A DNA stretch of 64,000 bases from Stakelama portus (GCF_003171655.1 NZ_QFZL01000002.1:186001-250000); one strand, 5' to 3'; shown: positions 17,753 through 27,177, numbered from the stretch's first letter. Program-made: numbers and translations. The notes: a model not told the origin generated them from the letters alone.

Positions 17753-18984
17753 CAAACGATGCCCGCCTTGCGCAGCTTCGCGACCTGTTCCCGGTCAAAG
17801 CCCAACTCGGCCAGCAGCGTGTCGCTGTCCTGACCCAGCCGCGGACCGGCGCTGACCGGCAGCCGGGCACCATCGATCCGGATCGGGTTGGCCAGCAGCG
17901 CCAGCGTCTCGTCCGGCGATACCGATGCCTGCGCGATCATCCCGGTGGTGCGCAGGAACGGGCTGTCGAGCGCACCGGCCAGATCGTGGACCGGCGATAC
18001 GGGCAGCTGGCCCTGCATCTCTTCCAGCCATTGTGCGGTGGTACGCTGTTGCAGCGCGGCGTTGAGCTCGGCGTTGAGCGCGTCGCGATTTTCCGTACGC
18101 GCAGCCGGCGCGGCAAAGCGCGGGTCCTGGGCCAGGTCGGGACGGCCGATGATCGCGATCAGCCGGTCCCAGAATTTCGGCAGCTGCGCCATGATGAAGA
18201 TATGGCCGTCCGCCGTCGGGTAAAGCTGGCTTGGCGTGACGGAGGGGTGGCCCGAGTGCGCGGTGCGCCCCGTCGTCGCCCCGGCATTGAGATACCAGAC
18301 CGCCGGATAGCTGGTCTGATGCACTGCAGCCGAGAGCAGGTCCACATCGACATCGCTGCCCTTGCCCGTCTCCCGCGCCATGAGCAGCGCCGACACCAGG
18401 CCCGTCGCCATCATCATGCCGGTCATGAAGTCCACGACCGAAAGCCCGAAGCGCGTGGGCGGCGCATCGGGTTCGCCGGTGACCGACATAAAGCCGGCCT
18501 CGGCCTGCATCAGATAGTCATAGCCCGGCCATGCCGCGCGTTCATTGTCGCGGCCATAGGCGGAAAGATGCGCACAGACGATCGCGGGGTTTACCCCCGC
18601 CAGGTCGGCATGCGTCACGCGCAGCTTCGCAGCGAGGTCGCCGCGAAGATTATTGGCTACTGCATCGGCGCTCTTCACCAGCCGTTCGAAGACCTGGCGC
18701 CCTTCGGATTCGCGGATGTCGAGCGTGATCGAACGCTTGTTGGCGTTGAAGGTCTGGAAAAACAGGCTTTCGCCCTCGCGCGTGAAATGCGGGCCCATCG
18801 CCCGCGCCGTATCGCCCCCCCGGGGCGGCTCGATCTTGATGACCTCTGCGCCCAGCTGAGCAAGGAACAGCGTGCCATATGGCGCGGCGCCATATTGCTC
18901 CAGCGTCAGAATGCGAACGCCGCTGAGCGGAAGCGCTCGCGAGTCCGAACGTTGCTGCTGCCCTTGCTGCTGTGCTGCCGTCAT
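17752..18984 (-). CDS. Class III CoA-transferase (CaiB/BaiF family)
   Basis: 410 residues from ATG 18984 (ATGA overlap with the acyl-CoA dehydrogenase stop). A Gln-rich N-terminal stretch precedes the conserved GVRILTLEQYGAAPYGTLFLAQLGAEVIKIEPP. The presumed catalytic Asp is in WPGYDYLMQAEAGF near residue 140. It is longer than its neighbour and not a recent copy. Expected role: loads CoA onto a carboxylic acid intermediate, by analogy with itaconate, mesaconate or formyl-CoA transferases. Confidence 0.93.
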   Translation of the reverse strand: MTAAQQQGQQQRSDSRALPLSGVRILTLEQYGAAPYGTLFLAQLGAEVIKIEPPRGGDTARAMGPHFTREGESLFFQTFNANKRSITLDIRESEGRQVFERLVKSADAVANNLRGDLAAKLRVTHADLAGVNPAIVCAHLSAYGRDNERAAWPGYDYLMQAEAGFMSVTGEPDAPPTRFGLSVVDFMTGMMMATGLVSALLMARETGKGSDVDVDLLSAAVHQTSYPAVWYLNAGATTGRTAHSGHPSVTPSQLYPTADGHIFIMAQLPKFWDRLIAIIGRPDLAQDPRFAAPAARTENRDALNAELNAALQQRTTAQWLEEMQGQLPVSPVHDLAGALDSPFLRTTGMIAQASVSPDETLALLANPIRIDGARLPVSAGPRLGQDSDTLLAELGFDREQVAKLRKAGIV

Positions 18985-20174
18985 GCCCGATTCCGTCCGA
19001 CCCACTGTTTGGAAATGATGATACGCTGCATCTCGTTGGTGCCTTCGCCGATACACATCAGCAAAGCATCGCGGTAAAAACGCTCGATCTCATATTCGGT
19101 CGAATAGGCGTAGCCACCGAAGATGCGCATCGCCTCTTCCGAATTGCGCACGGCGGCTTCGGAGGCGAAATATTTGGCCATGCCCGCTTCCATGTCGCAG
19201 CGCTCGCCCCGGTCGTACGCCGCGGCGGCATCCAGGGTCAGCAGGCGGGCAGCGCGCGCGCGCGTTACCATCTCGCCCAGCTTCAACTGGATCGCCTGGT
19301 GCTGCGCGATCGGGCGTCCCATCGTTTCGCGGACCTTGGCATATTCGGTTGCCAGGTGCAGCGATCCTTCGGCCAGTCCGACCCCGCGTGCGGCGACATT
19401 GATGCGGCCCAGTTCCAGCCCGCCAGTCGCCTGGAGGAATCCCTGCCCTTCCTCGCCACCGATCAGGTTGGCAGCGGGAATGCGATAGTCATCGAACACA
19501 AGTTCCGCAGAATCGATCGCCTTATAGCCGAGCTTCTTGATCTTCTTGCCGACGGTAAACCCATCGCCGCGCGGGGCGATGAACAGGCTCATACCCCGAT
19601 AGCGCGGATCGGCGTTTACGTCGGTCTTGACCAGAAGCGCAAAGCACGACCCGTGGATGCCGTTGGTGATCCATGTCTTGGTGCCGTTGATGACATAATC
19701 ATCGCCGTCGCGGCGCGCCGTGGTCCGGATCGCCTGCAAATCGGTGCCGGCATTGGGTTCGGTCAACGCCAGCCCGCCGCGGACTTCACCGCTGGCCAGC
19801 CGCGGCAGCCATTCGCGCTTCTGCGCCTCGGTGCCGAACCGTTCGATCGCGGCGCCCAGCATCAGGTGCGAATTGAAGATGCCGGTGATCGCCATCCAAT
19901 GGGCCGCGATCAGCGACACGATCTTGGCATAGGTGCTGGCCGGCAAACCCAGCCCGCCATATTCCTGGGAAATGGTCGCACCGAAAAGGCCGAGTTCGGC
20001 CATCTGGTCAACCAGCTTTTCGGGCCATTTATCCTCATGGTCATGCGCGACGACCACCGGCTTGACCTCACGCTCGACCCACTTGCCGATCATTTCGAGC
20101 AGGGCGGCTTCCTCGTCCGGTGCGATCGTGCGCGTCGGTTTTTCCGCAGGACTTGCCCGCTCAATCGTCGACAT
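18981..20174 (-). CDS. Acyl-CoA dehydrogenase
   Basis: 397-residue FAD-dependent acyl-CoA dehydrogenase from ATG 20174, overlapping the MaoC gene by 14 nt; a much longer in-frame reading would lie inside that gene. Signature blocks: GLALTEPNAGTDLQAIRT near residue 120; KTWITNGIHGSC near residue 150; GRPIAQHQAIQLKLGEMV; and the C-terminal FGGYAYSTEYEIERFYRDA, which carries the catalytic Glu. It introduces a 2,3-double bond into an acyl-CoA, giving the substrate for the MaoC or crotonase-type hydratase of the same operon. Confidence 0.95.
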   Translation of the reverse strand: MSTIERASPAEKPTRTIAPDEEAALLEMIGKWVEREVKPVVVAHDHEDKWPEKLVDQMAELGLFGATISQEYGGLGLPASTYAKIVSLIAAHWMAITGIFNSHLMLGAAIERFGTEAQKREWLPRLASGEVRGGLALTEPNAGTDLQAIRTTARRDGDDYVINGTKTWITNGIHGSCFALLVKTDVNADPRYRGMSLFIAPRGDGFTVGKKIKKLGYKAIDSAELVFDDYRIPAANLIGGEEGQGFLQATGGLELGRINVAARGVGLAEGSLHLATEYAKVRETMGRPIAQHQAIQLKLGEMVTRARAARLLTLDAAAAYDRGERCDMEAGMAKYFASEAAVRNSEEAMRIFGGYAYSTEYEIERFYRDALLMCIGEGTNEMQRIIISKQWVGRNRA

Positions 20175-20670
20175 TGCCACACCCCCGCTTCCAGATGAGC
20201 ATCGTCCGGTTGAACGTGCATACGACATCGCCATGCTGGTTGCGCCCGGTGGTCCGCACCGTGACGATCCCCTGTTCGGGTCGCGACCCGGATTCGCGCT
20301 TTTCGAGAACTTCGCTTTCGGCATAAAGCGTGTCGCCGGGGAACATCGGATGGGTCATACGGATGTCGGTCCAGCCCAGGTTCGCCACGGCCTTCTGGCT
20401 CAGATCCGACACGCTCATCCCGACCATCATCGCCACGGTCAGCGGCGAGCACACCAACGGCTTGCCGAATTCGGTCTTCTTGGCGAATTCGTAATCGAAA
20501 TGCGCCGGGTGCGTGTTCATGGTCAGCAGCGTGAACCACACATTGTCAGCGTCGGTGATCGTACGACCCGGGCGATGTTCATAGACATCGCCGACGACGA
20601 AATCCTCATAGTTGCGGCCGAAAGTCTCGCGGTAGCGATTTTCGGATATCTTCCTAGCGCCTTCACGCAT
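20161..20670 (-). CDS. MaoC-family enoyl-CoA hydratase (mesaconyl/itaconyl-CoA hydratase-like)
   Basis: 169-residue hot-dog-fold hydratase. It begins with the family-typical YEDFVVGDVYEHRPGRTITD. The hydratase segment DADNVWFTLLTMNTHPAHFD supplies the Asp/His pair around residues 41-60, followed by FGKPLVCSPLTVAMMVGM. This subtype is common beside CitE-like lyases and class III CoA-transferases and includes mesaconyl- and itaconyl-CoA hydratases. It would hydrate a methyl-branched enoyl-CoA to the substrate of the neighbouring lyase. Overlaps the lyase gene by 8 nt. Confidence 0.92.
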   Translation of the reverse strand: MREGARKISENRYRETFGRNYEDFVVGDVYEHRPGRTITDADNVWFTLLTMNTHPAHFDYEFAKKTEFGKPLVCSPLTVAMMVGMSVSDLSQKAVANLGWTDIRMTHPMFPGDTLYAESEVLEKRESGSRPEQGIVTVRTTGRNQHGDVVCTFNRTMLIWKRGCGNVDD

Positions 20671-21493
20671 CGGTCTGCCTCCTGGATTGCAATTTCTCTA
20701 TGACGCGGCGGTGGGAGCGCATGACGGGCTCCTCCAGCATGGTTCCGCGAAAACGGACCGCCCTGCCGCCCGCCGCGTCGAACGCCTCGATCGCGGCGCG
20801 TGCCAGTTCGACTCGCGCATCGTCCGGCGCAAAGGCCGCTTCGATCGCGGCAATCTGTCGCGGGTGAATCGCCGCCTTGGCGGCAAAGCCCAGCGCGGCG
20901 GCGCGGGCACATTCGGTTTCCAATCCGGCATCGTCATCCAGCGCGATGAACGGAACGTCGATCGCGGACTTGCCGGCACGCGCGCACGCCATCAGCAGTG
21001 CGTTGCGGGCGTAAAGAAGCGGCTCCCAGGCCAGCTCGACATTCAGCTCCGCCGACATGTCGCCTCCGCCGAACATCACCGCGCTCACTTGCGCCTGTGC
21101 AGCGATTTCATACGCCGCGGCGAGCCCGCGCGGCGTTTCGATCAGCGGGATCAGCGATGTTCCGGGAAGCGATGCCGCACAGATGCGGATTTCCTGCGCG
21201 CTCTCGACCTTTGGCACGAACACGGTCCGGCCAGTCAGATCGGTGCCGGACCAGACCGCCAGGTCGCGGATACCCTCGCCCGTTGTCAGCGCATTGATAC
21301 GAAACGCCAGCCGATCCGTGGGATGGGAATCAAGCAGCGCGGCCAGCGCAGTGCGCGCCTCACCCTTTGATTCGGCGGGAACCGAGTCCTCGCAATCGGC
21401 GCAGACTATGCCTGCATCGCCTGCCAGCGCCTTGACGACCCGATCGGGCCGTCCGGCGGGCGCGAACAGCATTGAGCTGAACCGAATGGACAA
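20663..21493 (-). CDS. HpcH/HpaI-CitE-like lyase (citramalyl/malyl-CoA lyase type)
   Basis: 276 residues if started at TTG 21493, which has GGAG eight bases upstream. A longer ATG start at 21547 would put the operator at 21530 inside the coding region, so I prefer the TTG. It begins SSMLFAPAGRPDRVVKAL, typical of CitE-like lyases. It has IPLIETPRGLAAAYEIA near residue 120 (catalytic Glu region), VMFGGGDMSAELN near residue 150 and AAIHPRQIAAIE near residue 218. These Mg-dependent lyases cleave citramalyl-, malyl- or methylmalyl-CoA to acetyl-/propionyl-CoA and pyruvate or glyoxylate. It is the first gene of the 19-gene run. Confidence 0.88.
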   Translation of the reverse strand: MSIRFSSMLFAPAGRPDRVVKALAGDAGIVCADCEDSVPAESKGEARTALAALLDSHPTDRLAFRINALTTGEGIRDLAVWSGTDLTGRTVFVPKVESAQEIRICAASLPGTSLIPLIETPRGLAAAYEIAAQAQVSAVMFGGGDMSAELNVELAWEPLLYARNALLMACARAGKSAIDVPFIALDDDAGLETECARAAALGFAAKAAIHPRQIAAIEAAFAPDDARVELARAAIEAFDAAGGRAVRFRGTMLEEPVMRSHRRVIEKLQSRRQTDA

Positions 21494-21529
21494 AATATTG
21501 GCTCCAAACCGATTTCGATGGGAATTAAA

Positions 21530-21539
21530 TGTCCGGACA
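21530..21539. promoter_or_regulatory. Palindromic operator TGTCCGGACA (leftward operon)
   Basis: Perfect 10-bp palindrome in an AT-rich context (AAATGTCCGGACAATG). It lies 37-46 bp upstream of the lyase TTG start and inside the presumed promoter. The same palindrome recurs at 32984 and as a variant at 21759. The GntR/UTRA regulator at 33067 is the likely binder. Confidence 0.65.
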
Positions 21540-21758
21540 ATGCGCATGGGTCAAGCGCCAATCAGCGATACGGCATCAAAAAATTTAATTACGCATACTT
21601 GTTATAAAATTTCATATTGCGGCCCATATTCCGGGCATAATGCGTAAAATCTGGCGATTTCCGGGCATTTTGCAGCGATCGCGCAAAACATGCCCGGTGC
21701 GAGTTTTTAAAATATAGGTGCCATTTTAGCGGTTGACAGCGATCTTCAAAAGTGGATC

Positions 21759-21772
21759 TTTGTCCAGACAAA
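21759..21772. promoter_or_regulatory. Palindromic operator TTTGTC-CA-GACAAA (rightward operon)
   Basis: Inverted repeat with 6-bp arms around CA, 53-66 bp upstream of the receptor ATG at 21825 and 20 bp after a TTGACA hexamer. It matches the TGTC-N2-GACA core of the sites at 21530 and 32984. Confidence 0.62.
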
Positions 21773-21824
21773 TATAGCAGCCTTGTATCGCGTCCGGCAC
21801 ATTCTTCGAGACAAAGGGACCAAC

Positions 21825-24353
21825 ATGAAGCAGCGTTTACTGATGACCACGGCCCTTGTGGCCGCCGCCTTGGCCTCGCAGCCCGCCCTCGCCCAATCTC
21901 AGGACGGCGCCACCGCCTCGACAGCGACAAATGGCCAGGATCAGGATTCCGCTGCGAACCAATCCGACGAACAATCGGGCATGGGTGTCATCGTGGTGAC
22001 GGCGCAGCGCCGCGAAGAAAGCCTGCAGGACGTTCCCATTGCCGTGTCCGCCTTCTCGGGCGAGACGCTTGCGGAGCGCGGCATCACCAACACGCTGGAA
22101 CTGGCGCAATCAATCCCGAACATGGTTGCCAACGGCAACACCGGGCTCGGTTCGTCGAACAGCTTCTACATCCGCGGTCTGGGCAACACCGAATCCATCG
22201 CCACCTTCGATCCACCGGTCGGCGTCTATGTCGATGACATCTATCTCAGCCGCCAGAACGCCAATAATCTGGCGCTGTTCGACGTGGATCGCGTCGAAGT
22301 GCTGCGCGGTCCCCAGGGCACGCTTTTCGGCCGCAACACCACGGGCGGCGCGATCAACGTGGTGATGCGCCGGCCCGAATTCGACGCAATCGATGGGTAT
22401 GGCGAAGTCGGCTACGGTTCGTTCCACAAGAAGGTCGCGCGCGGCTCGATCAATCTGCCCCTGGCCGACACGCTGGCCGTACGCATCAGCGGTTATTACC
22501 AGGATGACGACGGCTATGCCCGCAACACGAAAACGGGCGAGCGGCTCAACGACGACGACGGCTGGGGTGCGCGCCTTGCCATTCGCGGCGAGCTTTCGGA
22601 CAGCGTCCGCTGGAACGGAGCCTATTCCTATATCGAAGCGAACGGGACCAACGTCCTGAACTTTCCCTGCGACCCCTATAACCCCAGCAATTGCAAGGGG
22701 CGCTTCTACAGCAGCGGCTATCGCACCGGCCGGGTGGGCGACACCACCAATTTCCCCATGCTCGACATCTCGGGTGAGAAGGCCAATTATCTGCAGGGCA
22801 ACTACACGCAGAGCCACATCATCTCGTCGAACCTGGCGATCGACCTTTCGCCGGATGTCACGGTCAGCCTGATCACCGGCTATGTTCGTCAGGCACAGCA
22901 ATATGGCCTCGACTTCTACGATGGCCGCGCCGCACCGTCGATGACGAACCCGACGCCCGCGGTCACCGGCTATGACACCGGCGGTTTCGTCTATGTGAAC
23001 AACGGCTATGCCGACCAGTTCAGCCAGGAAGTGAAGTTCGACGGCTCGCTGGCGAACGGCTTCATCGATTATTCGGCAGGCGTCTATTACATCCGGGAAG
23101 ATGCCAAGACCGATTATGCCGACATCTATACCGTGTCGTCGAGCACGGTGCTGCTGCTGGCCGACCGCATCCTGCGCAATTCGACCGAGGCGATCGCAGG
23201 CTATGCCCAGGCCGACTTCAACGTCACCCCGGCGCTCAAGCTGACCGCAGGCCTGCGCTACACCGACGAAACCAAGAAAATCAGCTTCACCGATCTTCGC
23301 GATGCGTGCATCGCGCAAAACACGCCAAACTGCCTGAACACGCAGAATATGATCGCTGCGAACGGCGTGCCGATCCCGACCAAGCTGAATTCCAAGGTCT
23401 GGACGCCGCGCTTCGTGGTCAATTACGATGTGAACGACGATGTCCACCTCTATGTCAGCGCCACGCGCGGCTTCAAGTCGGGTGGTTGGGCCGCTCGCGT
23501 CAGCAACCCTGCGGCTGCCCTGCCCTTTGGCCCGGAAAAGGTGTGGAACTATGAAATGGGCGCAAAGACGCAGTTCCTGAACAACCGCGTCCGCGCCAAC
23601 GTCACGCTTTTCTGGATGGACGTCAGCGATCTGCAGACCCCCGCGGGTCTGGTAAATCCGAATGGCACCATCACCTATATCACGCGCAACTTCGCCGATT
23701 ACCGCAACCGCGGGGTGGAGCTGGAGCTGGCGTTCGAGCCGGTCCGTGGCCTGAATCTCTATGTCAACGGCGGCTATTCCAACGACAAGTACATCATCGA
23801 CCGCAATGCCCCCGAATTCGACGAATACGGGACCCAGTCGGTCGCTGCGCAGCAGGCCGCATGCCTTGCCCTGCTGGCAGCCGGTAATGTCGGCGGAGGA
23901 CCGGGCACCACGTCGGTTTGCGGCGCGGGCATCGTGACGCCTTCGGGCGATATCGCCGAACCCGTCCGCACCCCGGACTGGACGGTGTCGATGGGCGGCA
24001 GCTACGATCTTGAGATCGGCGATTTCACGCTCGTGCCGACCGTCAACGCCAGCTACCGTTCGGAGATGCAGGTACAGTCGGCGAACACCAGCTATTACAG
24101 CGATCCGGTGTCGGGCACGAACGGCAGCTTCCCGATCAACGCCTATGGCAATGGCGACTTCCTTGTCGGTGCCTTCTCCAAGGCTTCCTGGCTGCTGAAC
24201 GCCGGGCTGACGCTGAACGGGCCGAACCATGCATGGGCGTTTTCGGTAACGTGCAGCAACTGCCTCGATGAGGAAGCGATCCAGACCTATCTGGGCTACA
24301 ACTACCTCAACCCGCCCCGCACGTTCCTGGCCAAGCTGCGTTACAATTTCTGA
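21825..24353 (+). CDS. TonB-dependent receptor
   Basis: Complete 842-residue outer-membrane receptor. ATG 21825 is preceded by AAAGGGA. Signal peptide about 1-25 (cleavage after ALA, before QSQDG). Then comes an Asp/Gln/Ala-rich linker and a TonB box in MGVIVVTAQRREESLQDVPI near residue 50-70. The plug contains YIRGLGNTE and FDVDRVEVLRGPQGTLFGRNTTGGAINVV, which is the hallmark block. The C terminus RTFLAKLRYNF ends in Phe, as expected for barrel insertion. First gene of the rightward operon, it presumably imports the compound degraded by the two operons. Confidence 0.96.
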   Translation: MKQRLLMTTALVAAALASQPALAQSQDGATASTATNGQDQDSAANQSDEQSGMGVIVVTAQRREESLQDVPIAVSAFSGETLAERGITNTLELAQSIPNMVANGNTGLGSSNSFYIRGLGNTESIATFDPPVGVYVDDIYLSRQNANNLALFDVDRVEVLRGPQGTLFGRNTTGGAINVVMRRPEFDAIDGYGEVGYGSFHKKVARGSINLPLADTLAVRISGYYQDDDGYARNTKTGERLNDDDGWGARLAIRGELSDSVRWNGAYSYIEANGTNVLNFPCDPYNPSNCKGRFYSSGYRTGRVGDTTNFPMLDISGEKANYLQGNYTQSHIISSNLAIDLSPDVTVSLITGYVRQAQQYGLDFYDGRAAPSMTNPTPAVTGYDTGGFVYVNNGYADQFSQEVKFDGSLANGFIDYSAGVYYIREDAKTDYADIYTVSSSTVLLLADRILRNSTEAIAGYAQADFNVTPALKLTAGLRYTDETKKISFTDLRDACIAQNTPNCLNTQNMIAANGVPIPTKLNSKVWTPRFVVNYDVNDDVHLYVSATRGFKSGGWAARVSNPAAALPFGPEKVWNYEMGAKTQFLNNRVRANVTLFWMDVSDLQTPAGLVNPNGTITYITRNFADYRNRGVELELAFEPVRGLNLYVNGGYSNDKYIIDRNAPEFDEYGTQSVAAQQAACLALLAAGNVGGGPGTTSVCGAGIVTPSGDIAEPVRTPDWTVSMGGSYDLEIGDFTLVPTVNASYRSEMQVQSANTSYYSDPVSGTNGSFPINAYGNGDFLVGAFSKASWLLNAGLTLNGPNHAWAFSVTCSNCLDEEAIQTYLGYNYLNPPRTFLAKLRYNF

Positions 24354-24374
24354 TCCAGCGGGGTGATCACAATC

Positions 24375-25637
24375 ATGACTCGGGCACGCTTTCACCAATC
24401 CGGCAGCTATCTTGAATTCTCGGCCGGATGGAAGGTGCTCGTAGCTTCCCTTGCGGGGACGGCGTTCGGCGCATCGCCTGTGCCCTTCAATGTCCTCCCG
24501 CTCGTCATGGGTCCCATCCATGACGAGCTGGGCTGGGACTTTGCGACGATCAGCGTCGGACTGACGATCTTCAGCGTGATCGCATCGCTGCTGGCACCGG
24601 TTATCGGCAGCCTGTCCGACCGTCACGGCGTGCGTCCGGTCGCGCTGATCTCGCTATTCGCATTCGCTGCGGTATTCGCTGCATTCTATTTCGTGCCGAG
24701 CAACATCTACGCCTGGTGGGCGGCATGGGCCGTGCTCGGCCTGATCGCCATCGGTTCGACGCCGGTCACCTGGAGCCGGGCGGTTTCAATGTGGTTCGTG
24801 CGCAATCGCGGACTGGCGCTCGGCATCATGTTGCTGGGCACCAGCCTTGCCGCCTTTGTGGTGCCACAGGTCGTCACCCGCGCGATCGAGGCATTTGGCT
24901 GGCGATCGGCATTCCCCGTCGCGGCGTTGCTGCCGCTGCTGGTGGCGTTGCCGCTCTCGCTGCTCTGGTTTCGCACCCCCCGGCCCGAAGAGCTGGTTGG
25001 AGGCGAAGAGGAAAAGGCACAGGTCTTTACCGGCGTTACGCTGAAGGAAGCGGTTCGCGGTCGGCGCTTCTGGCTGTTGATCGGCTCCATCCTGCTGGCC
25101 GCACTCGCCTATGGCGGCGCCCATATTCACATGGCGCAAGTGGTGGCTCTCCACGGCTATACACCGATCGATGCGGCGTCGGTTCTGGGGATCATCGCGC
25201 TGGGCATCCTGGGCGGGCGCGTCATTGTCGGGCTGTTGTTCGACAAGCTGTGGGCGCCGGGCGTCGCCTGCGCTTCGCTGTTGCTTCCGTCCTTTGCCTG
25301 CTTCCTGCTGATGGGCACCGAAACGCCGCTTTCGATGCTGATGGCCGGCGGCTTCCTGCTGGGCTTTGCAGCAGGCGCCGAATCGGACATCGTCGCGTTT
25401 CTGGCGGCGCGCTATTTCGGCATGAAGCATTACGGCCGCATCTACGGCATGCTCTACCTTCCCTTCGGTATCGGTTCGGGTGCCTCGCCCATCTTCTATG
25501 GCGCGGTGCGCGACGCGACCGGCAATTACGACCTCATGTTTCTTGCCGCGATCTTCATGTTCGCGACGGCCGGCCTGCTGCTGCTGGGCCTTGGCAAATA
25601 TCCCATTTTCGGAGAGACCGATGGCAACCCGCGCTGA
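24375..25637 (+). CDS. MFS transporter
   Basis: 420 residues from ATG 24375 (a GTG at 24363 is possible), 21 nt after the receptor stop. Twelve predicted transmembrane helices in two halves. The loop 2-3 motif is SDRHGVRPVALIS near residue 80-92. A central cytosolic loop (RTPRPEELVGGEEEKAQ) separates the halves. It resembles the monocarboxylate/oxalate-formate-antiporter-like branch. Likely moves the substrate, or a carboxylate derived from it, across the inner membrane after receptor-mediated uptake. The stop lies 17 nt inside the next gene. Confidence 0.92.
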   Translation: MTRARFHQSGSYLEFSAGWKVLVASLAGTAFGASPVPFNVLPLVMGPIHDELGWDFATISVGLTIFSVIASLLAPVIGSLSDRHGVRPVALISLFAFAAVFAAFYFVPSNIYAWWAAWAVLGLIAIGSTPVTWSRAVSMWFVRNRGLALGIMLLGTSLAAFVVPQVVTRAIEAFGWRSAFPVAALLPLLVALPLSLLWFRTPRPEELVGGEEEKAQVFTGVTLKEAVRGRRFWLLIGSILLAALAYGGAHIHMAQVVALHGYTPIDAASVLGIIALGILGGRVIVGLLFDKLWAPGVACASLLLPSFACFLLMGTETPLSMLMAGGFLLGFAAGAESDIVAFLAARYFGMKHYGRIYGMLYLPFGIGSGASPIFYGAVRDATGNYDLMFLAAIFMFATAGLLLLGLGKYPIFGETDGNPR

Positions 25638-27177
25638 TACGCAAAACCCCCTCGATTCCGTTCGCGAAGCGGTCGGCGGCGATGCGCTCGTCCTGGATGA
25701 GACGACGCTTGCGCTACACGGGCAGGACGTCTTCACGATAGGCGAAAAGCCGCTTGCCGTTTTCCGCCCCACCAGCGTCGAGATGCTGGCGAGCGGCGTG
25801 GGCGCCGCCACCGCTGCGGGCCTTGCCGTCGTGCCGCGTGGCGGGGGCATGAGCTATACGTCCGGCTATCTGGGCGACGCGCAGGGTTTCATCAGCATCG
25901 ACATGGGCGGGCTTGACCGGATCGTGTCGATCAACCGCGAAGACATGCATGTCGTGGTCGAGGCAGGCTGTACGTGGCAGACGCTGTACGAAGCGCTGCA
26001 TCCGCTGGGCCTGCGCGTTCCGGCCTGGGGCACGCTTTCGGGCACCTATGCACAGATCGGCGGCGGGATGAGCCAGAATGGCGTCTTCTGGGGCGGCGGA
26101 CGTGGGCCGATCGCGCAGACGCCGATGAGCTATGACATCGTGCTGGCGAACGGCACGCTGCTGACCACGGGCAATGCGACGATGCGCCCCTATGGCCCCG
26201 ACCTCACTGGAATCTTCAGTGCCGACAGCGGCGCGCTGGGTATCAAGGCGCGAGTCACCCTTCCGCTGATACCCGAAGCGAAAGCGCTGGCCTATGGCAG
26301 CTTCAGCTTCGCCAAGGTCGAAGGCTTCCTCGCCGCGGCCAGCCAGATCTCCCGCGAGCAGATCGCGACCGAGATATTCGGGTTCGACCCGTTCCTCCAG
26401 GCGCAGCGCATGCGGCGCGAAAGCCTGGCCAAGGATGCCAAGGCGTTGCTGGGCATGATGAAGTCGCAAGGCGGCTTCTGGAAGGGGATCAGGGAAGGTG
26501 CAAAAGTCGTCAGCGCCGGGCGCAATTTCCTCGACGCGGCCAGCTTCTCGCTGCACCTGATCGCAGAGGGGCGCAACGACGCCGCCGCCAGCGCCGATAT
26601 GGCGCGGATCGAACAGATCGCACTGGCGAACGGCGGAACGAAGACCGACAATACGATCCCCAAGATCATGCGGTCGTCCCCCTTCCCCGATGTCAACTCG
26701 ATCGTCGGGCCGAATGGCGAACGCTGGGTGCCCACGCACGGCATCCTGCGGCACAGCACGGTCCTGCCCGCGCTTGAGGCGATCATTGCCTATTATGAAT
26801 CGCACGCCGAAGACATGGAAAGGCTCCAGATCGGCGCGGGCTATCTGTTTCTCACCTGCGGCACCACGGCCTTCCTGATGGAACCGGTGTTCTTCTGGCC
26901 CGACGCGATGGAGGATTTCCACCGCCGCTATCTCACGCCCGAACATCGCGCCAAGCTGACCGATTTTCCGCCCAATCCCGAAGCCCGGGCGCTGGTCGAA
27001 AAACTGCGCAAAGGGGTTCTCGAAATTCTGGGCAGGTTCGGCGCTGCGCATCTGCAGATTGGCCGATCCTATCCCTATTCGGAGCGTATCGCACCCGAAG
27101 CGCTGGAGCTTGTCCGTGCCATCAAGCGCGATCTCGATCCCCATAATCTCATGAACCCCGGCGCACTGCGTCTGTAA
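25621..27177 (+). CDS. FAD-linked oxidase of the VAO/PCMH family
   Basis: 518 residues from ATG 25621, overlapping the MFS gene by 17 nt. The N-terminal FAD-binding domain has VVPRGGGMSYTSGY near residue 70 and WGTLSGTYAQIGGGMSQNG near residue 135-155. The cap domain follows, and the C-terminal block is YSERIAPEALELVRAIKRDLDPHNLMNPGAL. This architecture is shared by 4-cresol dehydrogenase, vanillyl-alcohol oxidase, eugenol hydroxylase and D-lactate/glycolate oxidases. It may carry out the first oxidation of the imported compound, such as a phenolic side chain or an alpha-hydroxy acid. No cytochrome partner gene is next to it. Confidence 0.92.
   Translation: MATRADTQNPLDSVREAVGGDALVLDETTLALHGQDVFTIGEKPLAVFRPTSVEMLASGVGAATAAGLAVVPRGGGMSYTSGYLGDAQGFISIDMGGLDRIVSINREDMHVVVEAGCTWQTLYEALHPLGLRVPAWGTLSGTYAQIGGGMSQNGVFWGGGRGPIAQTPMSYDIVLANGTLLTTGNATMRPYGPDLTGIFSADSGALGIKARVTLPLIPEAKALAYGSFSFAKVEGFLAAASQISREQIATEIFGFDPFLQAQRMRRESLAKDAKALLGMMKSQGGFWKGIREGAKVVSAGRNFLDAASFSLHLIAEGRNDAAASADMARIEQIALANGGTKTDNTIPKIMRSSPFPDVNSIVGPNGERWVPTHGILRHSTVLPALEAIIAYYESHAEDMERLQIGAGYLFLTCGTTAFLMEPVFFWPDAMEDFHRRYLTPEHRAKLTDFPPNPEARALVEKLRKGVLEILGRFGAAHLQIGRSYPYSERIAPEALELVRAIKRDLDPHNLMNPGALRL

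Larger units (their letters stand above)
21494..21824. other. Divergent regulatory region between the two catabolic operons
   Basis: 331 bases without a gene, AT-rich in the middle. It serves the leftward lyase operon and the rightward receptor operon. A candidate minus-strand -35 (TTGACC, 21554-21549) lies 9 bp from one operator palindrome, which would fall in the -35/-10 spacer. A candidate plus-strand -35 (TTGACA, 21733-21738) lies upstream of the second operator, which would cover the -10. Both arrangements fit repression. Confidence 0.6.

Noticed and set aside
22110..24626. 838-codon minus-strand open frame opposite the TonB receptor
   Set aside because: It is the complement of the receptor gene with no recognisable protein, an effect of high GC content.
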